From: Acholoe squamosa
Taxonomy: Eukaryota; Annelida; Polychaeta; Phyllodocida; Polynoidae
Length of the DNA stretch: 64,000 nucleotides
NCBI GenBank assembly: GCA_949317995.1
Contig: OX439036.1
Location: 4,643,207-4,707,206, forward strand
Reading direction: 5' to 3'
Part shown: piece after piece, positions 49,338 through 59,338 of the stretch
How positions within the stretch are numbered: the stretch's first letter is position 1
Layout: the number at the start of each line of letters is the position of its first letter
Translations under genes and position numbers: made by a program
The notes under the pieces: model-generated
The model's database searches: none
What the model saw: only the letters and a program-made list of their open reading frames with translations
What the model was told of the DNA's origin: nothing

Positions 49338-49749
49338 GAATCCAACCATGACATGTCAAGTTATTAAAAAGAATACTTCGTTAGACATTCCAGATGATCC
49401 CTCCATGGCAAATGAGTCCATAATATTTACAATAAAGAAGAATCCATTGATTTTTCCATCATAAGCGAGTTGCGGTCCTGCCATTCCCACCCACCTCCAT
49501 GTCCAATGAAAGTGTGTCAGTGGCCCGGATGTGGATGTAGGTCAAGTTCTCATCATACGAGTAGGACGCTGAAAATGTTGGATCAGGACTCGCTTACAAT
49601 GGAAAAATCAATGGATTCTTCTTTATTGGTAATATTATGGATTCTATTATTGGATTCTTCTTTATTTTGAATATAATGGACATAATAAGCATGGAGGGAT
49701 CATCTAGAATGTATATGTTTTAATATTTCGACATGTCATGGTTGGATTC
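49338..49749. mobile_element. Foldback element with ~150-bp arms
   Basis: GAATCCAACCATGACATGTC at the left pairs with GACATGTCATGGTTGGATTC at the right. Pairing continues through GATGATCCCTCCATG and AAGAAGAATCCATTGATTTT. The right arm has an extra internal duplication of 'ttggattcttctttatt'. Confidence 0.8.
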
Positions 49750-49906
49750 AATGGGTGTAATGTCAAGCATAACAATGGTTTTGCGCAGAGCAAACCGGGG
49801 ACTATCACTGTCACTTACAAAATGTCTTCTGCTGTATTTATTCTGGGGATATCAGGTAAGAAATTATTATTATTTTAGAGGAAAAGGTGGTATAAATGCA
49901 TTATAG

Positions 49907-50020
49907 CATAAATATCACAGCCCGCGGGTTTGTATATTGACGACATAGCACTCGCCTTCGCCTCGTGCAATATTCATCAATATACAAACCTTGGGCTGTC
50001 TAATTTATGCTATATTGCAT
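49907..50020. mobile_element. Short hairpin MITE
   Basis: The arms TGCATTATAGCATAAAT and ATTTATGCTATATTGCA pair, as do GGTTTGTATATTGA and TCAATATACAAACC inside. Confidence 0.7.
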
Positions 50021-50523
50021 TAAAGTACATATCAACTGTCATTGGCATCTATGACAAGCCATGTATTCTGATCCATGGATGGAAGGCTGGATGATAACAA
50101 ATGTAATTTAAGGGGAATAACTAATGACAAATGAAAGGTAAATAGTGTCCTCCTGACATATAAACCATACACACTACAATTTTCACAATTCAAGTATTTG
50201 TCAAATCTGTCAAAGAGTATTATATTGAACCTGACAGGCCTAACTATTACTGAAGACTGACATACTATGTGCCATCAGGTGGCAGGAAGGAGGGGGTCTC
50301 TCCAAATAGGACTGGTAGGGACATGAAATTGATTCTGGGAATATGAAAGTTAGAAGGTCAGTAATTACTAGTAATTACTGACATGGGGAGCTGTATATAA
50401 ATGGATGGTCTGGAGTAGGAACTTGAGATGGATTGTCCCTGTACCATGTAACCGCATAGTCCTCTTTTACTAATAGCTAAAGGTCCTGAAGGTGTAGGAT
50501 ATTGGTAAAGGTGAATGATGAGC

Positions 50524-50611
50524 AGTTTGAGCTGACCGTTTCTTCACAAACTTGTCCAGCCCATTCCAGAGCGGGCTGGACATGCAAGTGAAGAAACAGG
50601 AAGCTCAAACT
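50524..50611. mobile_element. Short foldback MITE, copy 2
   Basis: The ends are AGTTTGAGCT and AGCTCAAACT, with inner arms CTTGTCCAGCCC and GGGCTGGACATG. Same family as 46269-46363. Confidence 0.7.
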
Positions 50612-51352
50612 GGCTAAGATGCATAGAGTGAGGTATCTGGGTGCCCTATTATGTTTAAGTTAGCTATATTTAGCAGGGTGGTAGCACTGCTCATGGAGCT
50701 GCCTCGGGTGAGGTCTTGGACCGCATTCACCAAGGGTACAGTGAAGCATTGCTAATATGCAGAGGATTTTCTTGTCTTTCTGTAATAAGATGCCATTGCA
50801 AGAAAATATGCCTACTATCTATCTAAAAAGGGATAAAGCCAATCCTACTAGTTACATGCATACAACAGCCAAATTCAGTTCATGGTAATGCTAACTCTGA
50901 CTATGCACTATGGAATAAAGCAACTTCAGATACCCTACCTGTACCTTGTGATACCAGCTTAGGTCATGATAATTTGTTACAAGACCACCCAAACCCAAAA
51001 AGAAACTGAAAAACACCAAACGCGATGGTTTGGATAAGAAACAGGATATTTGTCTTGTTAGAAGTGTGTGGATCAGTGGCACAGTTTGCAAACTAAGAAA
51101 TATACCGAGGTAGCAGATTGTGCATGGCCAAATCCTCGAGATTATTACTAGAAAGTTACCACCTACCCTCCGAGAAAACCTGCAGTTAATAGTCTCAGGA
51201 TTATGTCATTGACTGATTATAGATCCTGCTATTTCAATAGTGTCAAGTGTTTATGTGTATGTGAGTGGGGTGTCCATGAAATAGAGGTTTACTACGATAC
51301 TTGAGTCTTGTTCTAGAATAGCAAATTCAGTGCCACCTCACTTCCACATACT

Positions 51353-51542
51353 TTAGAGCCGTTTTCCACCACCCGATAGGGCCCTATTACCGGCCAACAG
51401 CTACACTTCACTACCACCTCGTCCGACAGGGCTTCCATAGGGTTCAATAGAAGAGCATGGGCTCTGTCAGCCGACATTAGCATTTTCTATGGATCTATCG
51501 GCCGATAGAGGGGCCATATCGGGTGGTGGAAAATGGGCCTAA
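51353..51542. mobile_element. MITE with TTAGRGCC...TTTTCCACCACCCGATA ends
   Basis: The inverted ends share TTTTCCACCACCCGATA. The outermost bases are TTAG and CTAA, which fits a TA target site. Confidence 0.75.
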
Positions 51543-53983
51543 GAGCTCTCACCCTCATTCTTTTAGATTTCCCACCCTTAACACCTCTCACACCATAATA
51601 AATGACCCTGAAGGGGGGCTCTCATCTTGTGCGCCATTTCATCAGCTTCCCCTTGACCTGTTTAGAGCGGGCGGTGTTAGGTACAGTTATGGCTTCATGA
51701 CAGTCCGTTATCACTTCAACCTTTATAATCCTTAATCTGCAAATGCTTCATTTGCATTTGTTGTTTGAATTTGATGGAAACCTGACTTATAATGCTCAAG
51801 CACATCATGATGACATTATCTAGGCGCATCAAGTCATGATACCTGAAAATGTTACAGGCAAGTTACTTGTCAGTCCAGAATCAATGCATTATTATAACAA
51901 AGGTCTGTTGGTACTGCCATCTGGAGCTGCATAGTAGAATCTACACTGCTTCACTGCATTGCAATTAGGGTGGTGTACTGTTCATTCTTTTTGAGGATGC
52001 CTGGTAGATTGAACAATTATTTCTAAGACTGTAAAATAAAAGGTTGCTTTAGAAGCATTGAAATAGAGTTCAGATTCAAACCCTACTCTATCCTGCACAA
52101 TCACTACAGAGGCAGTCTAAACTACGGCAAAATTAAATTAGCTTTAGAGACAGAATGAATTCATGAAGTAAAATAAGAAAATGTTGGGATGAAATTAGTA
52201 AAGGATTCTCCCATCTAGTTCTTTGTCTGTCACTGACGACACAATACAGCAAGGAGGCTTTTATCAGGATTCGGCAAAGATGTGCTGTTGTGAATTATAG
52301 TATTGGAAATTAGTGGTTGGAATATTAAACCACTTTAAATGAAAAGGCGGAATTTGAAAACTTACATTATAGATTGTTCTGCAGATAGAGGAACTGTAAA
52401 TGCTGAACAATCAGACTCAGCAAGGTGGAACTCAGCATGAAGATAAAGTCAGAGAAAACATTCGGTGATATAAGCCGACTTTCAGAAAGTTTGAGTTTTA
52501 AATTCATCATATTGGATAACTATATGAAATTAATAGCTCTTTCTGTATAGGTCTTGATTAATTAGTTTCCTAACCTTTGTAAACATTGCACATTTTGTGA
52601 ACATGATATAGCAATATGAGAACTTAGTGAACCTATTTCGGTAGAGGTCTATATAGGACAATGGCGTAAAGTAAAGTTGATAACTTTCAACGATGGCATA
52701 ACTTTTACTTTTAAAGCGTAGGGCCCTTTGTACTATTATCATGATGACAAAGGTTACAGTGAATAATTTCCTTTTTCAATAGCCATTCAAAGGTTGATAA
52801 AAAAACATGTATATAAGCCGCATCCAGATATGTATGACCTGCGTTTTTCCTACAACCATATGTTGGCACTGAAAATTATCATCTGCGTTAGTCATTAAAT
52901 GAAAAAAAAATTTGTTATAAGCCAAACAGTAACTTCAGAACAACTGTTGATCAACACGGTAAAAGGTACGCCCGCTTCCTTCCTCGCAGGTGTACCTTTT
53001 AAAATCTTGATCCAATTTACTCTATAAGTTGCAGTGAGGCTCTGAAATAATGCGGAATATACAGAAGGGTTTTAAGATACTTTCCTTCACACTGGTTAGT
53101 TGTCCTGCTGCACAAACACAGCATTGGTAAGTAACTTTTGAGGATAACTTCCTAGAGCTACATGAATACATCAAGCCTATCCCCGGAAGTAAATGTATCT
53201 ATACAAGTAGGAAAATCTTGTGTTTTATTTTTTACTTCCAGCTACTACAATAGTACATCTTGTCAATTCTTTAATGTTTTAAAAATGTTGCTACCTCTTG
53301 AATTTTGATAAAATATAATCTCTAAAAGAAACAACAGAATGTGCAATTCATTTCCACCTCTTAGTGAAAATATCATTGAGAATTTACATAGATAGAAAGC
53401 CTTTTTTTGATACACAGCAAAAATATGTTCCAAATAAGAAAATGCTGTTAGCGGTCCTCTCTTGGGGTACTACATGTTTAGAAGTAAAGGCTAAGTCTGT
53501 GGCATAGAATACGGTCATTTGATGACTGTCCTTTACATATTGTATAAAGAGAAGCGTTCTCTGTCAGTACAAGTCGTCCCGTGTTATAAGCAGTGTGACA
53601 GTGAGTGAGAGTTGACAGGTGACAGCAGCTGAGTGCCATGATAACCTGTCAACCTTGGACTCCTTTGCTCCAACCATGAATGGTATTTATCACGAATCCA
53701 TATATTGGACAATGATAGTATGCTAACCTTGAAGCAATTAACCTTCTCTGACTGTCCTACTCACACCTGTCTGATCTTAACTTCGGTCTCAACCACCCCT
53801 CCCCCCGCAATCTCGTTGCTGTCAACAAGTTAACTGTGATGTGTTCAGTCCATCTCTTATATCCAGGTCTGCTAGGAATTGAACTTTGGTGACTTTGACA
53901 GTTGGTAATATTTATCTTTATTTTGTCTCCCTGATGATTATGTTATATATGGAAATATTTTATCTTTATATACATGATAACTC
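51543..53983. other. Gene-free spacer ending in a partial array copy
   Basis: Nothing is recognised in 51543-52600. The part 53150-53750 aligns with 42130-43030, including the site empty of the 42621 MITE. The gypsy element is inserted into this copy. Confidence 0.5.
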
Positions 53984-54360
53984 TGTAAGGGTTTGTGGCC
54001 TTACGGACCTGGGGGGTTCGGGTCTTACGATTCGGAAAGAAAGAGTAAGACAGTATTCCAAGTGTATGCCAACGGTTAGGTTTATTACTTAATGCACACT
54101 CACGGCTGCCGGATGATATCAAAGAGGCAGCTAATATTAAAAGACAGTGGTTTACATAGTGTGGAGGCCAGAAGGGCCTCTGACGTAGCGGCTGAGCCCT
54201 GGGCTTTATATACGGACCCAGGTGTTCGTCGTCAGATGTCCCCACAGACCCGGATCGGTGCTGCCACCTATCCGGAACCTGAGGAACGTCCGACGACTCG
54301 ACTCACCCGCCACGTCAGACGGTACCCAACTCCTATGGTTTAGTAAAGTGTACCTCTACA
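53984..54360 (-). repeat. 3' LTR (377 bp)
   Basis: On the minus strand it starts TGTAGAGGTACAC and ends CCCTTACA, the usual TG...CA. A TATATAAAG box lies at 54204-54212 and AATAAA at 54081-54086, giving a short U3 and R. It ends against the host sequence 'gataactc'. The other LTR is not available for comparison. Confidence 0.75.
54204..54212 (-). promoter_or_regulatory. TATA box of the LTR
   Basis: TATATAAAG on the minus strand, about 150 bp inside the LTR and 120 bp before the AATAAA. Confidence 0.6.
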
Positions 54361-54371
54361 CCACTCCCCCA
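54361..54371 (-). other. Polypurine tract
   Basis: Minus-strand TGGGGGAGTGG lies directly before the TGTAGAGG start of the LTR, the expected primer site for plus-strand DNA synthesis. Confidence 0.65.
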
Positions 54372-55880
54372 GACATTTAGGAGGGTGTTATACATATAAT
54401 ATTACTAGGATAACATTTCTACATGTCTAAACCTTTAGTAATAGAGGTACAACCATAGGTATAACATTAACACTAAATAAATTGTGAACCAGATGTCATA
54501 TATATATATTCGATAGTGAAATTTAGTTACATATAACGATTAGGATGTTGAAATATTATACGAATTACTTGAAGAAGAGACAGTTATGTGAAACGGAACT
54601 GTCTATTTAATTATTATACCACATAATATTGTATTATATTTCAGGTATAATTAATAAGATAAGTAATATGAATCGTATACATGTGATGATGACAGCTATA
54701 TGTAACGGAACTGTCGATAATAAAACATATCACATAATAACATCCGTATGTGTGTTTGTAGTCATTGACACCACATTTGAATATGTAGTCTTAAAGAAGA
54801 CTGTTATAGTAACATCACTATCTAATGACGTGTCGTATATTAATATTATACGAATCCGTTAAGGATTCCGTGAGTAGTACAAATAGGATTATTTATAACA
54901 TACACTTGAAAAAAAAATAAAAAAAAATATCACGGTGTGGTAATGAATATAACAATATATTATCACCGTGTACCTAATAACCTTTATAGCACCAGATCAT
55001 TATACTTATTATATAATTTTGTCTCGCAGGACAATAATATGTGTTATCTGGTGAAGTTTAACGGATCTTATAATATAAATACTAATAGTGATTAGAGATC
55101 CGTATCAGGAAATGTCTATGTACCCGTATTATAATATGTATCTAGTGGATATGTACATACATATAATATTATAGAAAAATAGAAATATGACATTATATAC
55201 AATATACAGGAATTATAAATGCTGCTGGAGTCTTCTGCTGTATCCTCCGGGTACTAGTAGGTAGGTGTGGTCAGCTAACCACGGGATGGACGTGCTAAAG
55301 TTTATAGTTTCCTTATACTGAGTGAACACGGTAGTTGATTTGGGGCAGCTACCCACAATCCTCTAGTAGTGCTAAAGTTTATAATATATCCGAATGGTGT
55401 AGATTTGTAGAATAATAGTCCGGATGTGTCAACTGTGTAGAGAACGTAATCCTTTTTAAGTTTAGTTGACATAAGTAAAATAATAGTCCGATATAGGTTG
55501 ATCCGGAAGTAATAGTAGTAGTTGATATAAGTCCATTCGGGAGTACAGATGAGTTGTAGAGGTAAATCGTAAAGTCCATCCTAGTAATTGGTTAGCACGG
55601 GTAACAGCAGGAGTCTGGAACTGGCATCCGGATACGTCTCACAGCAGCAAGTCTACTATCGGATTGTTCATGGATGAAATTATAAATCCGAATAGGCTAT
55701 TCAGGGTGTAATAAATGTTATACAACCTGAATAATAGACTGGTCAAAGGAACCCGGAACACATAGCATAGGTGTTCATGCACTAGAAAAAACATTCGCAG
55801 ACCTATAGGGTTCCGCAAAGACTATATCTGGTCATTTGGTGTTGAAAAAAAAATTATGGAAGAAATAACCCTAGCATGCT
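54372..55880 (-). other. Long A+T-rich non-coding 3' region of the retrotransposon
   Basis: About 1.5 kb with no frame worth reporting. It is strongly A+T-rich compared with the ORF next to it and has several 'ataatagtccg' repeats near 55410-55500. Its purpose is unknown. Confidence 0.6.
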
Positions 55881-58847
55881 TTAAACGGATTTCTTAGCAT
55901 GCTTCTTCTTCAGAAGAGCTAAAGCCGACTCGGGAGTGCCGTCCCACTCGTCCAAGTCGACTCCGAACACCCTCATGAACTTAGTGTTCAGGTTGGTGTT
56001 CCGAGTGATCTCCTCCTTTACACGCTTTTCCAACACGTGTACATCCATAGCTGCCTTTTCTTGAGCAGCTGAGGCAGCCTCCTCCTGGGCCTTCACATCG
56101 TCCCGGATGAGAGTCTCGAGACGTTGCTTTTCAGCGTCGCCCACCTGTTTCATACACAACAGAGTTTCGTTTAGGAGACCCTGATGAAACTCGATCGCTT
56201 TCTCACGAACGCTCTTCTCCCAATGGGTGTAGATGGCCTTCTGGACATCTGCCTCCCCTTGGCGAGACTTCTCAAACCAAACTTCCGCATTACCAGTTTT
56301 AATGGTAATGGCGTCCTTTGGTTTCTCAGGTGCCGCGACAGCCTTGGGAGGAGTCGAGGCGGCCTGTGGACCACTTCCGGGTTTAGGACTCCCGGACACA
56401 CCTGTCGTTGGTACACAGAAGGCAGGTGGTACATTCTGTTTCAGTCCCATTTGCAGGTACATGTTTAACTGCTCCTGGGTAAAGGTAACTGGTGGGGCGG
56501 CTGGAGCGGATGCAGATCCGGCGGCAGCAGATGCGGTGGTCTTCTTTGGCATAAGGCGACCATCCTTTCCTACCACCAAGGTCTGGCTCTCAGGTCCAGG
56601 TCCCTGGTTTAAGGACGGAAAGTTTCGAGAACTCACTTTCCCAGGTTTAGATACGGCTCCAGCGTATCCGGCAGGTTCAGGCTTCTTGAACACCGGAGTG
56701 CCCTGAGCCTGTTCTGCGGGGTGCCTTGCCAGAGGGGACCTGGAACGGTCCTCTGCTCTGACCTTCGGTTTTGTCGTGCTCTGACCATTACCGTTGCCGC
56801 CACGGTTCTGGTCTCTCCTGCTCCTTTCACGAGCTCTCTTTGCATCCTTTCCGGATTCCTCGCATTTCTGCCAGAGAGACTCGTGCATGTCCAGTTTACC
56901 CTTTCCAGGAGTCAGGACTATCTTTGCTCGGAGTTTCGAATCCTTGGTCTTCGGAACTTCGCAGAGGACTTGGTCCCCTGGTCGGATCTTAGACCAAGCA
57001 TCCTCGCTCAGGCTATCGAACTCCTTCATGAGTTCCTGATGAAGCTCCATGATGCGCTTCCGGGCCCCGTCCAAACCTTCTGCGTGGCATTTCTTCTGGT
57101 GTCTAGCCAGATCACTACGTCGGTTGTATTGCACCTTCGTAGTACACTTCTTGCCCTTCTTACCATAACTCGGATCACAAATGTAAACCGGGTGATGGTG
57201 GAAGTGGGCCTCTACCAGATGCCTTTGGAACCGGGCTGGAGTACTCCAGGTCCGGATCGAGACATCACTCGCATCCTGGCAGATAGAGAAGGGACAGGAC
57301 TTTTGATCGTCGCCGTACCACTTCTCTAAAGCCCAACGCAGCTTCCTCCTCTGGGTATAAGTGTAATACCCTTCGGTGTGGTTTAGCATAAGCCACATCT
57401 TTCGATAGGCTTTGCTCGGATTGGGGTCCTCGTCCGAAAGGCGCATCCAGTCTTCATCATCCGACTCATCGTTCTTATTGATTGAGTCTGGACAGGCATA
57501 GAGGGTAGAGCCGTCCTTCTTAACTCCGTACGCACAGTCGGAGAAACACGTCGGGATCCGGGTTTTGAATCCGGATTTGGCGTTAGCCCAACGTTCGGCC
57601 TCGGTTTGAGTTGATGGAGTGGCCTTCTCATCATACTCAACCGAGGATTCGTGCACCGACTCCTCGTCAGACGACTCAACCTCCATGGCAGTACTACCAG
57701 TGGTTGAGATGCTGGGTTTCGGCTCGGCTCTCGCAGAATCCGGGAGATTCTTGAGCTTCCGAGCAGCGGATCGTCGGTTCTTACTGACCTTCCAGTCTTC
57801 CTCCGGTTCCTGGGTTCCGGATGTGCTGGAGGTCGTGGCTTCTACTGGAGTAGTAGTGCTGCCGGTAGCTGATGTAGCACTGGCGGAGCTTCTGGTGGCA
57901 AGCTTCAGGTCGGGGATAGGAGGTGCGGGTGCTTCCGCGGCCCTCTTAGCCTCTTCCTGTGCCTCCTGTTCGGCAGTCATACGGCGGACAATAACCGTCC
58001 GAAGGGCTGCAGCTCGGTCCAATCCGATTAGTGAATTGTTCTGGACATCCACCAATTCCTGTTCGGTTATGTAGTAACCGTCGTCCCACTGCTCGAAGTT
58101 AGCAGCGGCCTCCCGGAATTCCTTAGTGGTCCGGCACGGCGTCCGGATAGCACTAGGGCGTGGGTAGGTCTGGCCATCGGTATCCCAGACACAGCCTACC
58201 CAGTTGATGTTCGTAGCCTTGACGTTCCACAGGGACTTGTCAGGCTTCGGATACGCTCCGAGCTCGAAGGCTCGGTTAGCTGCGTACACGGTTTCACGGA
58301 AACCGGCGTCCACCATAAGTCCCCGTTGGAACCACGGCCAGTCTCGAAGCCACTCGGGAGGCATCCTGGTCAGCTGTTCGGGAGCCATGACGCCCTCGAT
58401 AGCTATCCTGACTTTCGGGTCCATCCTGACTGGTGTCCCGTCCGCGTAGGTCACTTGTGCCTGCAGTTCCGGGTGGACATACAGGTAGCGACCATCATAG
58501 CTAGCTGGAAAAGGCTCCGCCACTGCTGGCTTCCACTCATCCTTCTGTCCGTCAACTTGGGTAGTTTCGGACTCTGTCGCTGCGGGTTCAGCACTCGCAG
58601 TCGCTCCGGATCCCTCTGCCGGGAGTGGAGATAGTAGTTTCTCTGGCTCATTGAGTGAGAATGAAGCCAGCTTCTCCTCGAACGAGCGATCCGTGGGTTC
58701 CTCCACGTCCATCATCTCGCTCTCTTCCTGTGTAACAGGCGACAAAGCTTCCGGAAAAGCTTCTGCGGACGGAGTCAGCTTATCCGGGTCACCGGATAGC
58801 TTGGCTGCAGCTACGGATTCCTCAGCCATGACTGGGGAATCGCCCAC
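55881..58847 (-). CDS. Third ORF of the gypsy element, zinc-finger-like protein of 988 residues
   Basis: It lies 3' of pol in the same orientation, where env or accessory genes are found. Features in order: an acidic, Ser/Thr-rich N-terminus; a conserved-looking region at about 105-290 (rich in Trp and Tyr); a low-complexity linker; and two C2H2-like motifs. The first has C518, C523, H543 and H548; the second has C557, C568, H583 and C587/H588. After these come a basic RS/RG-rich stretch (about 670-710), a Pro/Ala linker and a C-terminal coiled coil (about 865-950). There is no signal peptide and no membrane segment, so it is not an envelope. Base composition is more G+C-rich than pol. An RNA/DNA-binding or second structural role is possible; I recognise no named family. 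Confidence 0.85.
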   Translation of the reverse strand: MGDSPVMAEESVAAAKLSGDPDKLTPSAEAFPEALSPVTQEESEMMDVEEPTDRSFEEKLASFSLNEPEKLLSPLPAEGSGATASAEPAATESETTQVDGQKDEWKPAVAEPFPASYDGRYLYVHPELQAQVTYADGTPVRMDPKVRIAIEGVMAPEQLTRMPPEWLRDWPWFQRGLMVDAGFRETVYAANRAFELGAYPKPDKSLWNVKATNINWVGCVWDTDGQTYPRPSAIRTPCRTTKEFREAAANFEQWDDGYYITEQELVDVQNNSLIGLDRAAALRTVIVRRMTAEQEAQEEAKRAAEAPAPPIPDLKLATRSSASATSATGSTTTPVEATTSSTSGTQEPEEDWKVSKNRRSAARKLKNLPDSARAEPKPSISTTGSTAMEVESSDEESVHESSVEYDEKATPSTQTEAERWANAKSGFKTRIPTCFSDCAYGVKKDGSTLYACPDSINKNDESDDEDWMRLSDEDPNPSKAYRKMWLMLNHTEGYYTYTQRRKLRWALEKWYGDDQKSCPFSICQDASDVSIRTWSTPARFQRHLVEAHFHHHPVYICDPSYGKKGKKCTTKVQYNRRSDLARHQKKCHAEGLDGARKRIMELHQELMKEFDSLSEDAWSKIRPGDQVLCEVPKTKDSKLRAKIVLTPGKGKLDMHESLWQKCEESGKDAKRARERSRRDQNRGGNGNGQSTTKPKVRAEDRSRSPLARHPAEQAQGTPVFKKPEPAGYAGAVSKPGKVSSRNFPSLNQGPGPESQTLVVGKDGRLMPKKTTASAAAGSASAPAAPPVTFTQEQLNMYLQMGLKQNVPPAFCVPTTGVSGSPKPGSGPQAASTPPKAVAAPEKPKDAITIKTGNAEVWFEKSRQGEADVQKAIYTHWEKSVREKAIEFHQGLLNETLLCMKQVGDAEKQRLETLIRDDVKAQEEAASAAQEKAAMDVHVLEKRVKEEITRNTNLNTKFMRVFGVDLDEWDGTPESALALLKKKHAKKSV

Positions 58848-59338
58848 GGGAGTAAACTACTCCTTTTTCCGGCTTTTACGGCGCCGGGGCCGACACTAGC
58901 GGAGTCTGCCTGCTGAGAGACAGACTCTGAGGGCGCACAAGGGGTTTGCTAGATGGTAGAATTCAAGAGAGAAGGGGTGACCCGACTGTCTCAAACACTA
59001 CCAAAAAACAATATGGCGACGGGCCAGCTTTCGTGACGTCATTTCCCCGCGGTCCGCGAGGTCACGAGAGGTCAGCCGAGACTGGACACGGTGACGTCAT
59101 GCGGAAACGCACGTGCTACAGGCGGTACATCAACAAACTGATTGTTTTTAGGTAATTATCGCTCACCCCGATGACTCGACTGGGGATTTAAGTGGAGATT
59201 ATGGAAAGCTTAAGCAAATCCACCGGATTATCCGTCCACTACCCATCGGTACATCATGCGGGGGCGACAAATAAGCCTTTAGGGTCAGTTGTCATCCGTT
59301 CCTCTAAATGTAAACATTACACTCGTTGTGTATACAGG
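58848..59338 (-). other. Spacer between pol and the third ORF
   Basis: About 490 bp with no gene. It would have to contain the leader of any separate mRNA for the third ORF, for instance a splice acceptor; I could not settle on one. Confidence 0.5.

Noticed and set aside
56721-57329. Plus-strand 202-codon frame
   Set aside because: Antisense to the intact 988-residue ORF.
55881-58847. Envelope gene of an errantivirus-like element
   Set aside because: No signal peptide, cleavage site or transmembrane segment; it has zinc-finger-like and coiled-coil features instead.
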